Below are positions 49,569 through 57,450 of a stretch of 64,000 nucleotides of DNA, in pieces; position 1 is the stretch's first letter, and each line of letters starts with the position of its first letter. The stretch comes from Candidatus Manganitrophus morganii. GTDB lineage: Bacteria; Nitrospirota; Nitrospiria; SBBL01; Manganitrophaceae. The stretch lies in assembly GCA_021651055.1 (NCBI GenBank), contig JAJHOH010000001.1, positions 682,001 to 746,000 of the forward strand. Reading direction: 5' to 3'. The translations under genes and the position numbers were made by a program. Under the pieces are notes generated by a model. That model did not search any database and was not told the origin of the DNA. It saw only the letters and a list, made by a program, of their open reading frames with translations.

Positions 49569-52331
49569 TCAGCGCCGCGCCGTCTGCGCCGATGCTCCCA
49601 CGCGTCGCTTCTCCAAAAATTCCTCTTGCGCCTGAAGATAAAGGGACCGGACAAAATAAACGACATCCCAGACCTGCTCCGGCGTCAGCCGCTTTGAGAA
49701 AGCCTCCATCGGCGTTCCGCCGACCCCGGTCATCACCACAGTGAAAAGATGCCTGGCGTCGTGCCCCAGTTTGACTCCTCCCGGCACCCCCGCCGGGAGG
49801 GTGAAGTTCGCCGGACGGACCGGATTTCCCCAGACGTCGCGCAGGATCGGCGCCAACGGGCCGTCCCCTTTTCCCTGAAGCCCGTGGCAGCCGAGACAAC
49901 CCGCCTCGGCATAGACCGCTCTTCCCCGATCAACCGACGCGGAATCGGCCGGCGGCTCAGGCGGAATCGTAATTGGAGGAGGGACGGCCTCGTTCTTCCA
50001 TCGGTCGGAGAAGATCTTGATGTATTGAACGACCGACGCGCGCTCCAGCTCCGAAATCTCATGCCAAGCCGGCATCGCGGTTCCCCACAAGCCGTGCGTG
50101 ACGGTCCGGTAGAGATCGGCATCGAGCGGCAGGGTATTCTCCCCCCCGCCGGTGGAGCGGAACTTGAAGATCCCGCGGGTGAAATCGCGCGGCTTTGGAT
50201 CCAAAAACCGGGCCGACGGGCCGTTGCCGTCCCCTTTCTCCCCGTGGCAGCCGGTGCAGCGGCGCGCATAGACCCGCTTTCCGATTTCGAAGACCTCCCG
50301 CTTCGGATCAAGCGCGGTGCCGGCGTTGACACTGATCGGAAGAAATTCCTCCCGCCAGTCGCCGATTTGAGTGCCAAGCTTTTGGAGATAGGCGATGAGC
50401 GCCTTTCCCTCATCCGTCATCTGCGGAGCGCCGTTCGCATCAGCTGGGTTGAACAGCCACCGAAAGGAGGGCATGATCGAATCGGGAACGACCGCGCGGG
50501 GCTCCCAATGATGGGCGATGTGCCAGTCATCTCCATACTTTCGCCCGACGCGGAATAAATCAGGTCCGATTCGACGGGTCCCAAAGAGATGGGGAATGTC
50601 ATAGGTATACTCGCCCGCCTGAGAAACCGGACCCCAACGGTTGTCCTCTCCGGTCACGGGGCGGATATACTGCGAATGGCAATACCAGCACCCTTCCCGG
50701 ATATAGACCTTCCGGCCGAGCTTTTCTTGCTCCGTATAATCGGTCGGCAAGATTTGTATCCCCTTCACCGTCCGCACGGGCAACTCATAATTCGACTCCA
50801 ACGCAATCGGCATCAGCCATTGAACGGCGATCGCCAGGAGGAAAAACGCCACCCCGGCGATCAGGATGATGGCGGAGGGCCGCTCGAGCGGTCCCGATGC
50901 ATGCATCGGCGCCCGCGCCTCCGCCGTCGGACGGGGAGAAACCGGGGTCGTCTCGATCGGCGCCCCGTCGCGCGCGCTCCGCCAGAGATTGTAGAAAAAG
51001 AGCGCCATCCCGACGTCCATCGCCATACCGGAGAAGGTCCGCGCCTCCCACCACGGCTTCATCGCCACGACACTGTCGGTGAAATGGACCCCATGTTCGA
51101 GCATCGCCCCCTGCATGAAGCCCATCGCGGCCAAAATCACCCCCATCATCCCTCCCCCGAAGAGGACCAGCCAGAAATGCCAACTCGCCAACCGCCAGCT
51201 CCAGAGCTCGCGCCCGGTGATTCGGGGCCAGATGTAATAAAGCCCTCCCATCACCCAAATCACGAATGTCCCGAAGACGGTCATATGAGAGTGGGAGATG
51301 GTAAAGTCGTTGAAGTGGGTCAACTGCTGCATCCGCCGGAGCGCTTCGACCGAGCCTTGAAAACAGCCGACGAAGTAATTCACCGCTCCCAGGATCAGGA
51401 ACTTCGCCGCATAGTCGTACGATCGCTTTCCCGCCAGGAGATGCCATTTCCCGAGCATCGTCCCGAAGAAGTTCGTCGTCACCGTCCAGACCGGGATGAT
51501 GAGAAGAATCCCATAGGCGATGGCGACCGTCTGCGTCCACTCCGCGATCGGGCTGTAGAGGTAGTGGTGGATCCCGAGAAAGGGATAGAGAAAGGCGATG
51601 CTCCAAAAACCGATCAGGGAGAGCTTGTGGGAGTAGAGGGGGTTTCTCACGCTGCTGGGGAGGAAAAAGTAGATCAGCGCCAAACCGGACGGGGTGATCC
51701 AGAGCCCGACGACATAGTGGATATAGAGGCCGTGGAGCGCGGCGCTGTTGACGCCATTGATCCAGAACGGGAGAATGAAATTTCCGAGGGGATAATTCAT
51801 CGCCGTCCAGATCAGAGCGGCCATCGCATACCAGAGGGCGACATAGACCCTGCGTTCCCGCCGCCGAAAGACCGTCCCGTAGACCTGGAGGGTCGTCATC
51901 ACCAAAACGATCATGATCAAGACGCCCACCCAGACGGGATATTCCCCCGCCTCGATCCCTTTGTTGAATCCCGCCATCAAGGCGATGCTTCCCGACAGGA
52001 TCGCGGCATTCCAGAGCCAGAAGGCAAGATATCCCCACTGTTCCTTGTAGAGCCGGACGCCGCAGATTCGGGGAACGAAGTAGTAGAGCAGCGCAATGAA
52101 GCCGGTCGAGAAGGCGCCGAAGATGACGCCGTTGACATGGACCGGACGGAGCCGTCCGAAAGAAAACCAGGAAATTTCGTTGAGGAAGTTCGGATGGTGG
52201 AACTTAATCGAGAGGATCACGCCGACGATCGGGTACAAGGTCAGCCACACCAGTGTCGCATAGGCCCAGCGCTTCACCAGATCGTGATTGACCAATGTCT
52301 CTTCTTGATAGACTTCCCTTTCCTCCGGCAT
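49569..52331 (-). CDS. ccoNOP: cbb3-type cytochrome c oxidase, CcoN-CcoO-diheme cytochrome c fusion
   Basis: 920 aa in one frame. Residues 1-470 are the 12-helix CcoN catalytic subunit. It keeps H65 (HVN, low-spin haem b), H205 and H255-H256 (CuB), Y249 six residues before the HH pair (the cross-linked Tyr), and H347/H349 in SHSHM (haems). Residues about 480-660 are CcoO with one membrane helix, CWYCH (548-552) and axial Met in SIMPSF. Two more c-type haem domains follow, CTGCH (692-696) and CLGCH (812-816), equivalent to the two haems of CcoP. It reduces oxygen with high affinity and pumps protons. Canonical cbb3 uses three polypeptides; CcoNO fusions are known, and the addition of CcoP domains is notable. 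Confidence 0.92.
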   Translation of the reverse strand: MPEEREVYQEETLVNHDLVKRWAYATLVWLTLYPIVGVILSIKFHHPNFLNEISWFSFGRLRPVHVNGVIFGAFSTGFIALLYYFVPRICGVRLYKEQWGYLAFWLWNAAILSGSIALMAGFNKGIEAGEYPVWVGVLIMIVLVMTTLQVYGTVFRRRERRVYVALWYAMAALIWTAMNYPLGNFILPFWINGVNSAALHGLYIHYVVGLWITPSGLALIYFFLPSSVRNPLYSHKLSLIGFWSIAFLYPFLGIHHYLYSPIAEWTQTVAIAYGILLIIPVWTVTTNFFGTMLGKWHLLAGKRSYDYAAKFLILGAVNYFVGCFQGSVEALRRMQQLTHFNDFTISHSHMTVFGTFVIWVMGGLYYIWPRITGRELWSWRLASWHFWLVLFGGGMMGVILAAMGFMQGAMLEHGVHFTDSVVAMKPWWEARTFSGMAMDVGMALFFYNLWRSARDGAPIETTPVSPRPTAEARAPMHASGPLERPSAIILIAGVAFFLLAIAVQWLMPIALESNYELPVRTVKGIQILPTDYTEQEKLGRKVYIREGCWYCHSQYIRPVTGEDNRWGPVSQAGEYTYDIPHLFGTRRIGPDLFRVGRKYGDDWHIAHHWEPRAVVPDSIMPSFRWLFNPADANGAPQMTDEGKALIAYLQKLGTQIGDWREEFLPISVNAGTALDPKREVFEIGKRVYARRCTGCHGEKGDGNGPSARFLDPKPRDFTRGIFKFRSTGGGENTLPLDADLYRTVTHGLWGTAMPAWHEISELERASVVQYIKIFSDRWKNEAVPPPITIPPEPPADSASVDRGRAVYAEAGCLGCHGLQGKGDGPLAPILRDVWGNPVRPANFTLPAGVPGGVKLGHDARHLFTVVMTGVGGTPMEAFSKRLTPEQVWDVVYFVRSLYLQAQEEFLEKRRVGASAQTARR

Positions 52332-52395
52332 CTCCTGCGAATCGACCTCCCCGCCCCAAAGGGGGAATGGAATGGTTACTTATTCCTTAATGAGC

Positions 52396-52450
52396 AAAAA
52401 CAAGACCGCTTCGCCGGGCCTCCTCACCCGCCGATGCGGACGGTCTTTTT
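52396..52450. terminator. Bidirectional hairpin terminator between pilin and oxidase genes
   Basis: AAGACCG (52402-52408) pairs with CGGTCTT (52441-52447), with a GC-rich interior that can pair further. TTTTT follows on the plus strand and GTTTTTG on the minus strand. It is 230 bp after the pilin stop and 65 bp before the oxidase start, so on the minus strand it could also act as a leader attenuator for the oxidase. Confidence 0.55.
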
Positions 52451-52679
52451 GGCATCGCCCGCGGCTTTCTTCAGGGGGACGTAAGGAGGCCGACATTAAA
52501 AAGAAAAGTGAGTTGCAGAAAAATCACACTTCGATTCAGTCCGGGGAGCGTTTCAAAAAGGGTTGGCGTTGATCAGGCAGGATCTCTCCGATCGGTCCTC
52601 CTAAACGGAGGACGGGCTCTCTGAAAATGGCCTCCGGTCGGGGGTTCGGAAAATTTATTCGAAAATGATTTCAGGTTTC
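52451..52679. other. Intergenic sequence downstream of pilin gene
   Basis: The gap from 52332 to 52679 (348 bp) holds the terminator at 52396-52450 and a 7-bp hairpin GTCCTCC-GTTTA-GGAGGAC (minus strand, 52595-52613), probably the pilin mRNA 3' end. A minus-strand frame in this interval ends in LKKAAGDAKKTVRIGG and looks gene-like in composition, but it has no start codon after the upstream stop. It is at best a remnant. No other feature is seen. Confidence 0.4.
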
Positions 52680-53078
52680 CTAAGATGAAAATGAGGTTGG
52701 GTCGACATCTGTGATCGTTTTGTTTTGATCGATTGTCCAGACATCTCCGATTACGCGGCCGGAAATTCCCTGGCCGGATGCTAAGAATGTCGTTGCCGCA
52801 AGGTTAGAGAGGGTATACGAATACCGTGGGGATCCTGATGCCGTGAAATCGATGCCGGCAATCGATGCGCTTGAATAACCGGTATCGACCGCGCCGTAGT
52901 GGACCATCATCCCCGTAAAGATGGCGGCCAAACCGGTCCGGACCTCAGCCTGCTGTGCTTTGGCTTGATAATTTAGAAAATTAGGGATGGCAATCGCCGC
53001 CAAGATGCCGATAATGGCGACCACGATCATTAACTCGATCAATGTGAACCCTCTTTGGCCTTTGATTCGCCCGACCAT
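52680..53078 (-). CDS. pilA: Type IV major-type pilin PilA
   Basis: 132 aa, ATG 53078 behind GGAGG. The short leader [10 protein letters not shown] is cleaved before [24 protein letters not shown], the classical class IVa pilin helix with Glu5, followed by [20 protein letters not shown]. The globular head is small (about 75 residues) and has no cysteine pair, so no disulfide-bounded D-loop, as in short pilins of Geobacter-like and GspG-like types. It may be the main fibre subunit. It has its own sigma54 promoter and lies far from the minor-pilin operons. Whether it forms the main filament needs experimental support. Confidence 0.92.
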   Translation of the reverse strand: MVGRIKGQRGFTLIELMIVVAIIGILAAIAIPNFLNYQAKAQQAEVRTGLAAIFTGMMVHYGAVDTGYSSASIAGIDFTASGSPRYSYTLSNLAATTFLASGQGISGRVIGDVWTIDQNKTITDVDPTSFSS

Positions 53079-53136
53079 GATTGCCTCCTGTTACTGAAGA
53101 AAACGATTCTTCTTTCCATCCTCCGATCTCTTCAGT

Positions 53137-53152
53137 AGCAGGTTATGTGCCA
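53137..53152 (-). promoter_or_regulatory. Sigma54 (-24/-12) promoter for pilA
   Basis: Minus-strand TGGCAC (53152-53147) and TGCT (53140-53137), with GG and GC ten bases apart; the T of TTGC is C here. Transcription would begin near 53127, about 50 bases before ATG 53078. Confidence 0.8.
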
Positions 53153-53254
53153 TTCGCCGAGAAATTATTTCTCCTTAAATTTAAAGGGTTTAGATCCTGG
53201 TAATTTACATAAAGGTTCCCCCGTTCCGTAGAATGTCCACGCCGGCCGGTCCGG

Positions 53255-53271
53255 ATGACACTTTTTGTCAT
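53255..53271. promoter_or_regulatory. Inverted repeat upstream of pilA, candidate PilR enhancer site
   Basis: ATGACA-CTTTT-TGTCAT, a perfect 6-bp inverted repeat about 100 bases upstream of the -24 element, within the usual range for sigma54 enhancers. The TGTC/GACA cores match the (C/G)TGTC motif reported for Pseudomonas PilR. A further TGTC is at 53234-53237. Confidence 0.5.
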
Positions 53272-53364
53272 TCCATTAGGGGATGATTAGAGTGCAGAAA
53301 AGACAGGATATCCATACAATGGGGATCAGGCTGATGATGAGACACCGATGACTTCGCCGCTTTC

Positions 53365-53410
53365 GGAGGCCGGTATTCTTTACCCAAAGGATCGCCCCGA
53401 ATCGGCCTCC
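53365..53410 (-). terminator. Possible hairpin after the CARF-HEPN gene
   Basis: GGAGGCCG (53365-53372) and CGGCCTCC (53403-53410), with inner ATTC/GAAT pairing. It is 16 bp beyond the stop codon on the minus strand. No T tract is present. The gap 53079-53425 otherwise holds only the pilA control region. Confidence 0.4.
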
Positions 53411-53425
53411 TTCCGTCCTTCGCAT

Positions 53426-54676
53426 TTAAAATTCCATCTTTGGAAAGTGCAACATCTTTTCCGGGGGCGTCCCCGAAATCTTCAGGGCCAGCTCCCAGAG
53501 TTGCTGATAACGATCGGGCGGCATCGGCGTGAAGCCGTGCCCTAAGATCGAGCGCTCTCTTGCCTCCAGCGGGATTTTGAATGTACTCCACTGTTGATCG
53601 AAGGCGATTCCGAGCGGATCACCGATCTCCTTCAATAGCCGGTAATCCCCGAGCAGGTCCAGCTTGATCCGCCCATCGAGCGGGCTCGTATACTTTTGAA
53701 TGAAATCGGTCTTTAAGGAAGCAGGAAGCGGATCAGGATCAATCCGGTCGAATTGAAATCCTCTCTCCGCTAACCGCGCCTGCGCCAAAACCTCCAGAGC
53801 GCGCAGAAGGCGGACGGTGGCCTCCTCATATTTCTTCTCGGTGTGGGCGCGGCGCTGGGCATTGGCGAGAAGATCGAGAAAGAGCTCCGGCTTGATCTCC
53901 TTGGTTCCCATCACCAGTTTTTCTAGGAAGGAGAGGTTCTCCTTTAATTTCGCGACGACATCTTTCAGGCCGGGCGGCCCGCCGAAGAGGGCCGACATCT
54001 CGAGCCCCTTCTTCGCCGACTGAAGCCGGTTCCACCCCTCCCGATAATCGAAGGCGTCCCAGAAGGCATATCCCTCCGAAAAATCGGCCAAGCTTTTATA
54101 GAGCGGCTTGGATCCGCCGCTCACCCGCTTCTCGATCTTCCGAAAAAGATCGGCCGCCTCGCGATAGCGGGCCTGATTGAATACCGCCGCCGCGTCGCGA
54201 CGCCCGTTTGCAGCCAATTCGTCCCACGGGTTTCCCTGGTAGAGGACCCGCGCTTCCCCACGAACGGCCGTCTCGGTTTCCCCCTTCGCCTGCGCTTTGG
54301 AAACAACCGCGTGAAAGGAGGAGGCGGCATCCACCGCGCAAAGGGCCAAGGCCGCGGCCATCGTCTTGGTCCCGCCGGTGATGTCGATCGTCAACTGGGA
54401 AGGCTCCACCCCCCAACGGGAGAGGAGTCCCGGAATTTCCCGGAGCAACACGCGGCAACATTGCAAAAGATCTTCCGGATCGGGGGTCACGATCTGGTCC
54501 CATTGTCGGGGAGGCTGTTCAATCTGCGGGATGATTTCCCGGTCGATCTCCCCTTGCTCCGCTTCTGCGACGAAGAAGCAGAGGGCCTCGGGGCGCAGCC
54601 GGTTGATAACGAAGATCGTCGAGGCGAGATCTCCCCCCACTGAAACCAGCAGCGCCTTTACCGATGATTGCGACAT
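53426..54676 (-). CDS. CARF-HEPN ribonuclease, TIGR02710-like CRISPR-associated family
   Basis: 416 aa. The N-terminal Rossmann-like CARF domain (about 1-165) starts KALLVSVGGDLASTIFVINRLRP and has DITGGTKT (98-105), the conserved ligand loop of these proteins. A helical middle (about 165-300) leads to a C-terminal HEPN domain with RSILGH (375-380), matching the RxxxxH nuclease motif. Such proteins are switched on by cyclic oligoadenylate made by type III CRISPR systems and cut RNA. No cas gene or CRISPR array is in this window, so it is an orphan here. The family name is from recalled motifs; other CARF-HEPN subfamilies are possible. Confidence 0.78.
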   Translation of the reverse strand: MSQSSVKALLVSVGGDLASTIFVINRLRPEALCFFVAEAEQGEIDREIIPQIEQPPRQWDQIVTPDPEDLLQCCRVLLREIPGLLSRWGVEPSQLTIDITGGTKTMAAALALCAVDAASSFHAVVSKAQAKGETETAVRGEARVLYQGNPWDELAANGRRDAAAVFNQARYREAADLFRKIEKRVSGGSKPLYKSLADFSEGYAFWDAFDYREGWNRLQSAKKGLEMSALFGGPPGLKDVVAKLKENLSFLEKLVMGTKEIKPELFLDLLANAQRRAHTEKKYEEATVRLLRALEVLAQARLAERGFQFDRIDPDPLPASLKTDFIQKYTSPLDGRIKLDLLGDYRLLKEIGDPLGIAFDQQWSTFKIPLEARERSILGHGFTPMPPDRYQQLWELALKISGTPPEKMLHFPKMEF

Positions 54677-54771
54677 GGCACTCTCCGATCGGACATTGAC
54701 ATGAGAATCTCACTTCGATTATTGACTGCTGCTCTAAAACCGATGCTCGATTGACTCATATGGAGGGACCG

Positions 54772-55019
54772 ATGGCCAATGCGATTGAACAGCTCAAAAC
54801 GGGATTAACGGTCGGTTACGCCGGACTCGGCTTTCGAAGCGGAACCACCGGAAGCGTCCGGCAGTAGGCCCACGACGGCGATACACTTCATCCCCGCCCG
54901 CTTTGGAAGAGGTGATGGACCGCTACGGCCGGCTCCTCTCCTCATTTCGAGGATCGCCTCTTCATTCCAACAGAGTATGTTCCCCTCTTTGTCGAAGCGG
55001 GTTGGAAACGGCAGTCTGA
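54772..55019 (+). pseudogene. Possible small gene or decayed coding remnant
   Basis: A 31-codon frame starts at ATG 54772 behind GGAGGGA and ends at TAG 54867 (MANAIEQLKTGLTVGYAG...). After the stop another frame reads ALEEVMDRYGRLLSSF, also protein-like, up to a stop near 55010. No homologue is recognised. The good ribosome-binding site followed by a broken frame suggests a decayed gene, but chance cannot be excluded. The rest of the 54677-55019 gap shows nothing else. Confidence 0.25.
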
Positions 55020-55340
55020 TTAAAACCTCCCTTTGTCGGATCGCCCCTCGGGGATCGCTTCGTAGACGCTGACCTCCGGGGCGCCGGCGACCAACTCGGG
55101 GACGCGGCTTAAGAGCGCTTGAACATGCGGCGCTGCGAAATGTTGATCGATCGTTTCCTTCGATCCCCATCGTTCGATCGAGATCATCACCCCCGGATCA
55201 TCGACTGCGCGATGAAGGATATATTTCAGACAGCCCGGCTCGTTGTGGGTCGGGCCGATGATTGCCCGCCACGCCTTTTCCAACTCCGCTTCTTTTCCCG
55301 GTTTCGCTTTCGCTCTTACCACCACCGTCAACTCCGGCAT
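55020..55340 (-). CDS. Antibiotic biosynthesis monooxygenase (ABM) family protein
   Basis: 106 aa from ATG 55340 with AAAGGAGG; a longer frame to 55406 has no site. MPELTVVVRAKAKPGKEAELEKAWRAII (1-28), HNEPGCLKYILHRAVDDPGVMISIERWGSKETIDQHFAAPH and a final VSVYEAI form a ferredoxin-like ABM dimer fold. Members include YgiN-type quinol monooxygenases and haem-degrading enzymes; the catalytic specificity cannot be read from this sequence. It lies 79 bp after the RNase Z gene on the same strand. Confidence 0.9.
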   Translation of the reverse strand: MPELTVVVRAKAKPGKEAELEKAWRAIIGPTHNEPGCLKYILHRAVDDPGVMISIERWGSKETIDQHFAAPHVQALLSRVPELVAGAPEVSVYEAIPEGRSDKGRF

Positions 55341-55419
55341 GTTCGCCTCCTTTTGGTTGTCGCTGTCACACAAAAGAATCGGGCCGATTCTAAAACTTAC
55401 ACGCAACGCGTGTCAATCT

Positions 55420-56454
55420 TCATTCGAGACCGGTGCTTCCGAACGAACGCGCTCCCCTGAACGCCGCCTCTACCTCCTTAAAAAGTTGCGCTCCTTCGCC
55501 GTTATACTTCGCCGAGAAGTGAAATGGAATCACCTCCTTCACCCCTGCTTCACGGGCGAGACGGCCGGCCTGCTCGGTGGTGAGGTGATATTTCTCCGCG
55601 GCGCGCGCGGCATCTTCTTTGAGGAAGGATGATTCGATAAAAAGGACATCCGATCCGCAGGCCAGGTCGATGATCTTTCGGGCGTTCTCCGGATGGTAAA
55701 CCACATCGGTCACGTAAGTGATCTTCTGTCCAGGGACGATTCGAATGATCTCCCGTTTGAGATCTCCGAGCGGGACGATGCGTGCTTCGATTCTTCCCTC
55801 CACTTTCCACCAAATCCGGAAGGGAGCCTCCTCCGGCTCCTGGCGCAGGACCGCGTCCTTTAATTCCTTGAGCCACGGTCCGATCGGAAACGCCCGCTCC
55901 TCCAATCGGTTTTTTAAGATGTTGATGTGGGCTTTCTCTTCAAGGGTGTAGCCGAGGGAAGGGATCTTGTGGTCGAGGCGCGCGCATCGGATACGGAATC
56001 CCAGCTCATCCAGCAACAGGCCATCCGAGAAAGGAACGACCGTGCTCTCCTCTCGCCGGAAGGCACTGCGGGTGCGGAAGCGGGTGGTCTTCAATTCCCG
56101 CTCGCCGACCTCGGTGACGACGACATGGAAATCGGCCGGATAGTTCTCGACGAGGTTCCACGTGTAGGCGGAAAGTTTATGGGCCACTTGATCGGTAATC
56201 CGGGGCGGGCCGAAGAGATGAAGCTCCTTCTCCCGGCCGAGACAGACCCGAAGCATCTGGTCGAACCCGATGAAATGGTCCATGTGAGCGTGGGTGATGA
56301 AGGCATGGCTCGTCTTGAGGAGCTGACGCGCGGAGAGGGGCCGGAGATCTCCCATGTCGAAGAGAAGCCCCCGCCGCTCGAAGAGCAGCGATACGTAGAG
56401 CCCGGGATCACCGAAGGGGTCGTGGATCAGGCGGGGATGAAAGAGAGGCTTCAT
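55420..56454 (-). CDS. Ribonuclease Z-like metallo-beta-lactamase
   Basis: 344 aa. The zinc motif THAHMDHFIGFDQML (about 54-68), the segment LHLFGPP, YVTDVVYHPENARKIIDLACGSDVLFIESSF (about 248-278) and the late His in KEVIPFHFSAKY are in the right order for RNase Z family enzymes. RNase Z removes 3' trailers of tRNA precursors. It is longer in the middle than short RNase Z proteins, and the N-terminus starts FHPRLIHDPFGDPGLYV rather than the usual LGT opening. An RNase-Z-like hydrolase with another substrate is possible. Confidence 0.85.
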   Translation of the reverse strand: MKPLFHPRLIHDPFGDPGLYVSLLFERRGLLFDMGDLRPLSARQLLKTSHAFITHAHMDHFIGFDQMLRVCLGREKELHLFGPPRITDQVAHKLSAYTWNLVENYPADFHVVVTEVGERELKTTRFRTRSAFRREESTVVPFSDGLLLDELGFRIRCARLDHKIPSLGYTLEEKAHINILKNRLEERAFPIGPWLKELKDAVLRQEPEEAPFRIWWKVEGRIEARIVPLGDLKREIIRIVPGQKITYVTDVVYHPENARKIIDLACGSDVLFIESSFLKEDAARAAEKYHLTTEQAGRLAREAGVKEVIPFHFSAKYNGEGAQLFKEVEAAFRGARSFGSTGLE

Positions 56455-56487
56455 ACGCTTCGACCGGTCGCCTCCGCTTCTTGCTGA

Positions 56488-57396
56488 CTATCCCCCGGCC
56501 TTAAACGCCCGATAGAGCGCGTCGGCCTCGCCGACGAGCGAGCGGTGCCGCGGCTCCCATCCGAGCAGCTGTTGGGCCAGGGCCCCCGAGACCTGCTGAT
56601 CCAATGCCAGCGTATCGGCAAAAGGTCCCATCTGTTTTCTGGCTTCTTCGAGTGGGGTCGTGTTGACCTTGCCGTAGCAACCGGCCGCGGTGCTGAGCGC
56701 CTCGGCAATCGCGCGGAGCGTCAGCCGGGAGCTGTCGCTGGCATTGAAGACCTGTCCCGCAGGGGTCCGCTCGACGCAGCGGACATACAGATCGGCCAGA
56801 TCATCGACGTGCACCAGCGTCCAATGGTTCCGTCCCTCGCCGACGATCCGTACCGCCTTTTCCTTTTCCGCCGACGCCATCAGCATCGCCAGAATGCCGC
56901 CGGCGCCGCCGTAAACGAGAGCGGGACGAATGATGCAGGGAGTGACTCCCCGGCCGGCGGCCTCCAAAACCATCTGCTCCACGGCAGGACGCCAGGCGAC
57001 GATCGGCGCCGCCTTCTCGGTCGACGCGTTCTCGTCGACAAAGCGGCCGCCGGTATCCCCCAAGACCCAGACCCCGCTGGTATAGATGAAGCGACTCCGG
57101 CCCTTGGATTGCGAGAGGGGATCGAGCACCGCCGAGACCCACTGCTGGTCGATCTTCCCGCCATCCGGAGACATCTCCGCCGCCGTATGAACGATGGCAT
57201 CGACCTCTGCGGTCAACGGGATCAAAGGGCCCGGCTTCTTAATGTCCCCCTCTACCGCTTTCGCCCCGAACCGTTCCACCCGTTGGGCCTTCTCCGGCGT
57301 GTGAACCAGCGCCGTCACCGCATGTCCGGCGCGGCAGAGCGCCGCCACCACCGCATTTCCGATATACCCCGATCCACCCGTGACAAAGACTCTCAT
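56488..57396 (-). CDS. NAD-dependent epimerase/dehydratase family protein
   Basis: 302 aa from ATG 57396 behind AGAGGGAGG. The Rossmann motif VTGGSGYIGNAVVAALCRAGH (about 5-25), DIKKPGPLIPLTAEVDAIVHTA, FIYTSGVWVLGDT and the C-terminal QVFNASDSSRLTLRAIAEAL fit atypical (extended) SDRs. The YxxxK catalytic pair is not evident: the expected Tyr position falls near RPAVEQMVLEA. It may therefore be a regulator or an unusual reductase. It lies 33 bp before the RNase Z gene and 54 bp after a cupredoxin-domain gene. Confidence 0.85.
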   Translation of the reverse strand: MRVFVTGGSGYIGNAVVAALCRAGHAVTALVHTPEKAQRVERFGAKAVEGDIKKPGPLIPLTAEVDAIVHTAAEMSPDGGKIDQQWVSAVLDPLSQSKGRSRFIYTSGVWVLGDTGGRFVDENASTEKAAPIVAWRPAVEQMVLEAAGRGVTPCIIRPALVYGGAGGILAMLMASAEKEKAVRIVGEGRNHWTLVHVDDLADLYVRCVERTPAGQVFNASDSSRLTLRAIAEALSTAAGCYGKVNTTPLEEARKQMGPFADTLALDQQVSGALAQQLLGWEPRHRSLVGEADALYRAFKAGG

Positions 57397-57450
57397 GAAA
57401 ACCTCCCTCTGCAACCGTTGGCCCCACTTACGGGAGCAACCAGAACTCGC

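Noticed and set aside
50589-52484. A 631-codon open frame on the plus strand opposite the cbb3 oxidase
   Set aside because: It is antisense to a gene with complete catalytic motifs; its translation is rich in Arg, Pro, Asp and His as expected for a shadow frame in high-GC DNA, and no family pattern is seen.
53079-54772. CRISPR array near the CARF-HEPN gene
   Set aside because: No direct repeats with regular spacing were found in the flanking intervals or elsewhere in the window.
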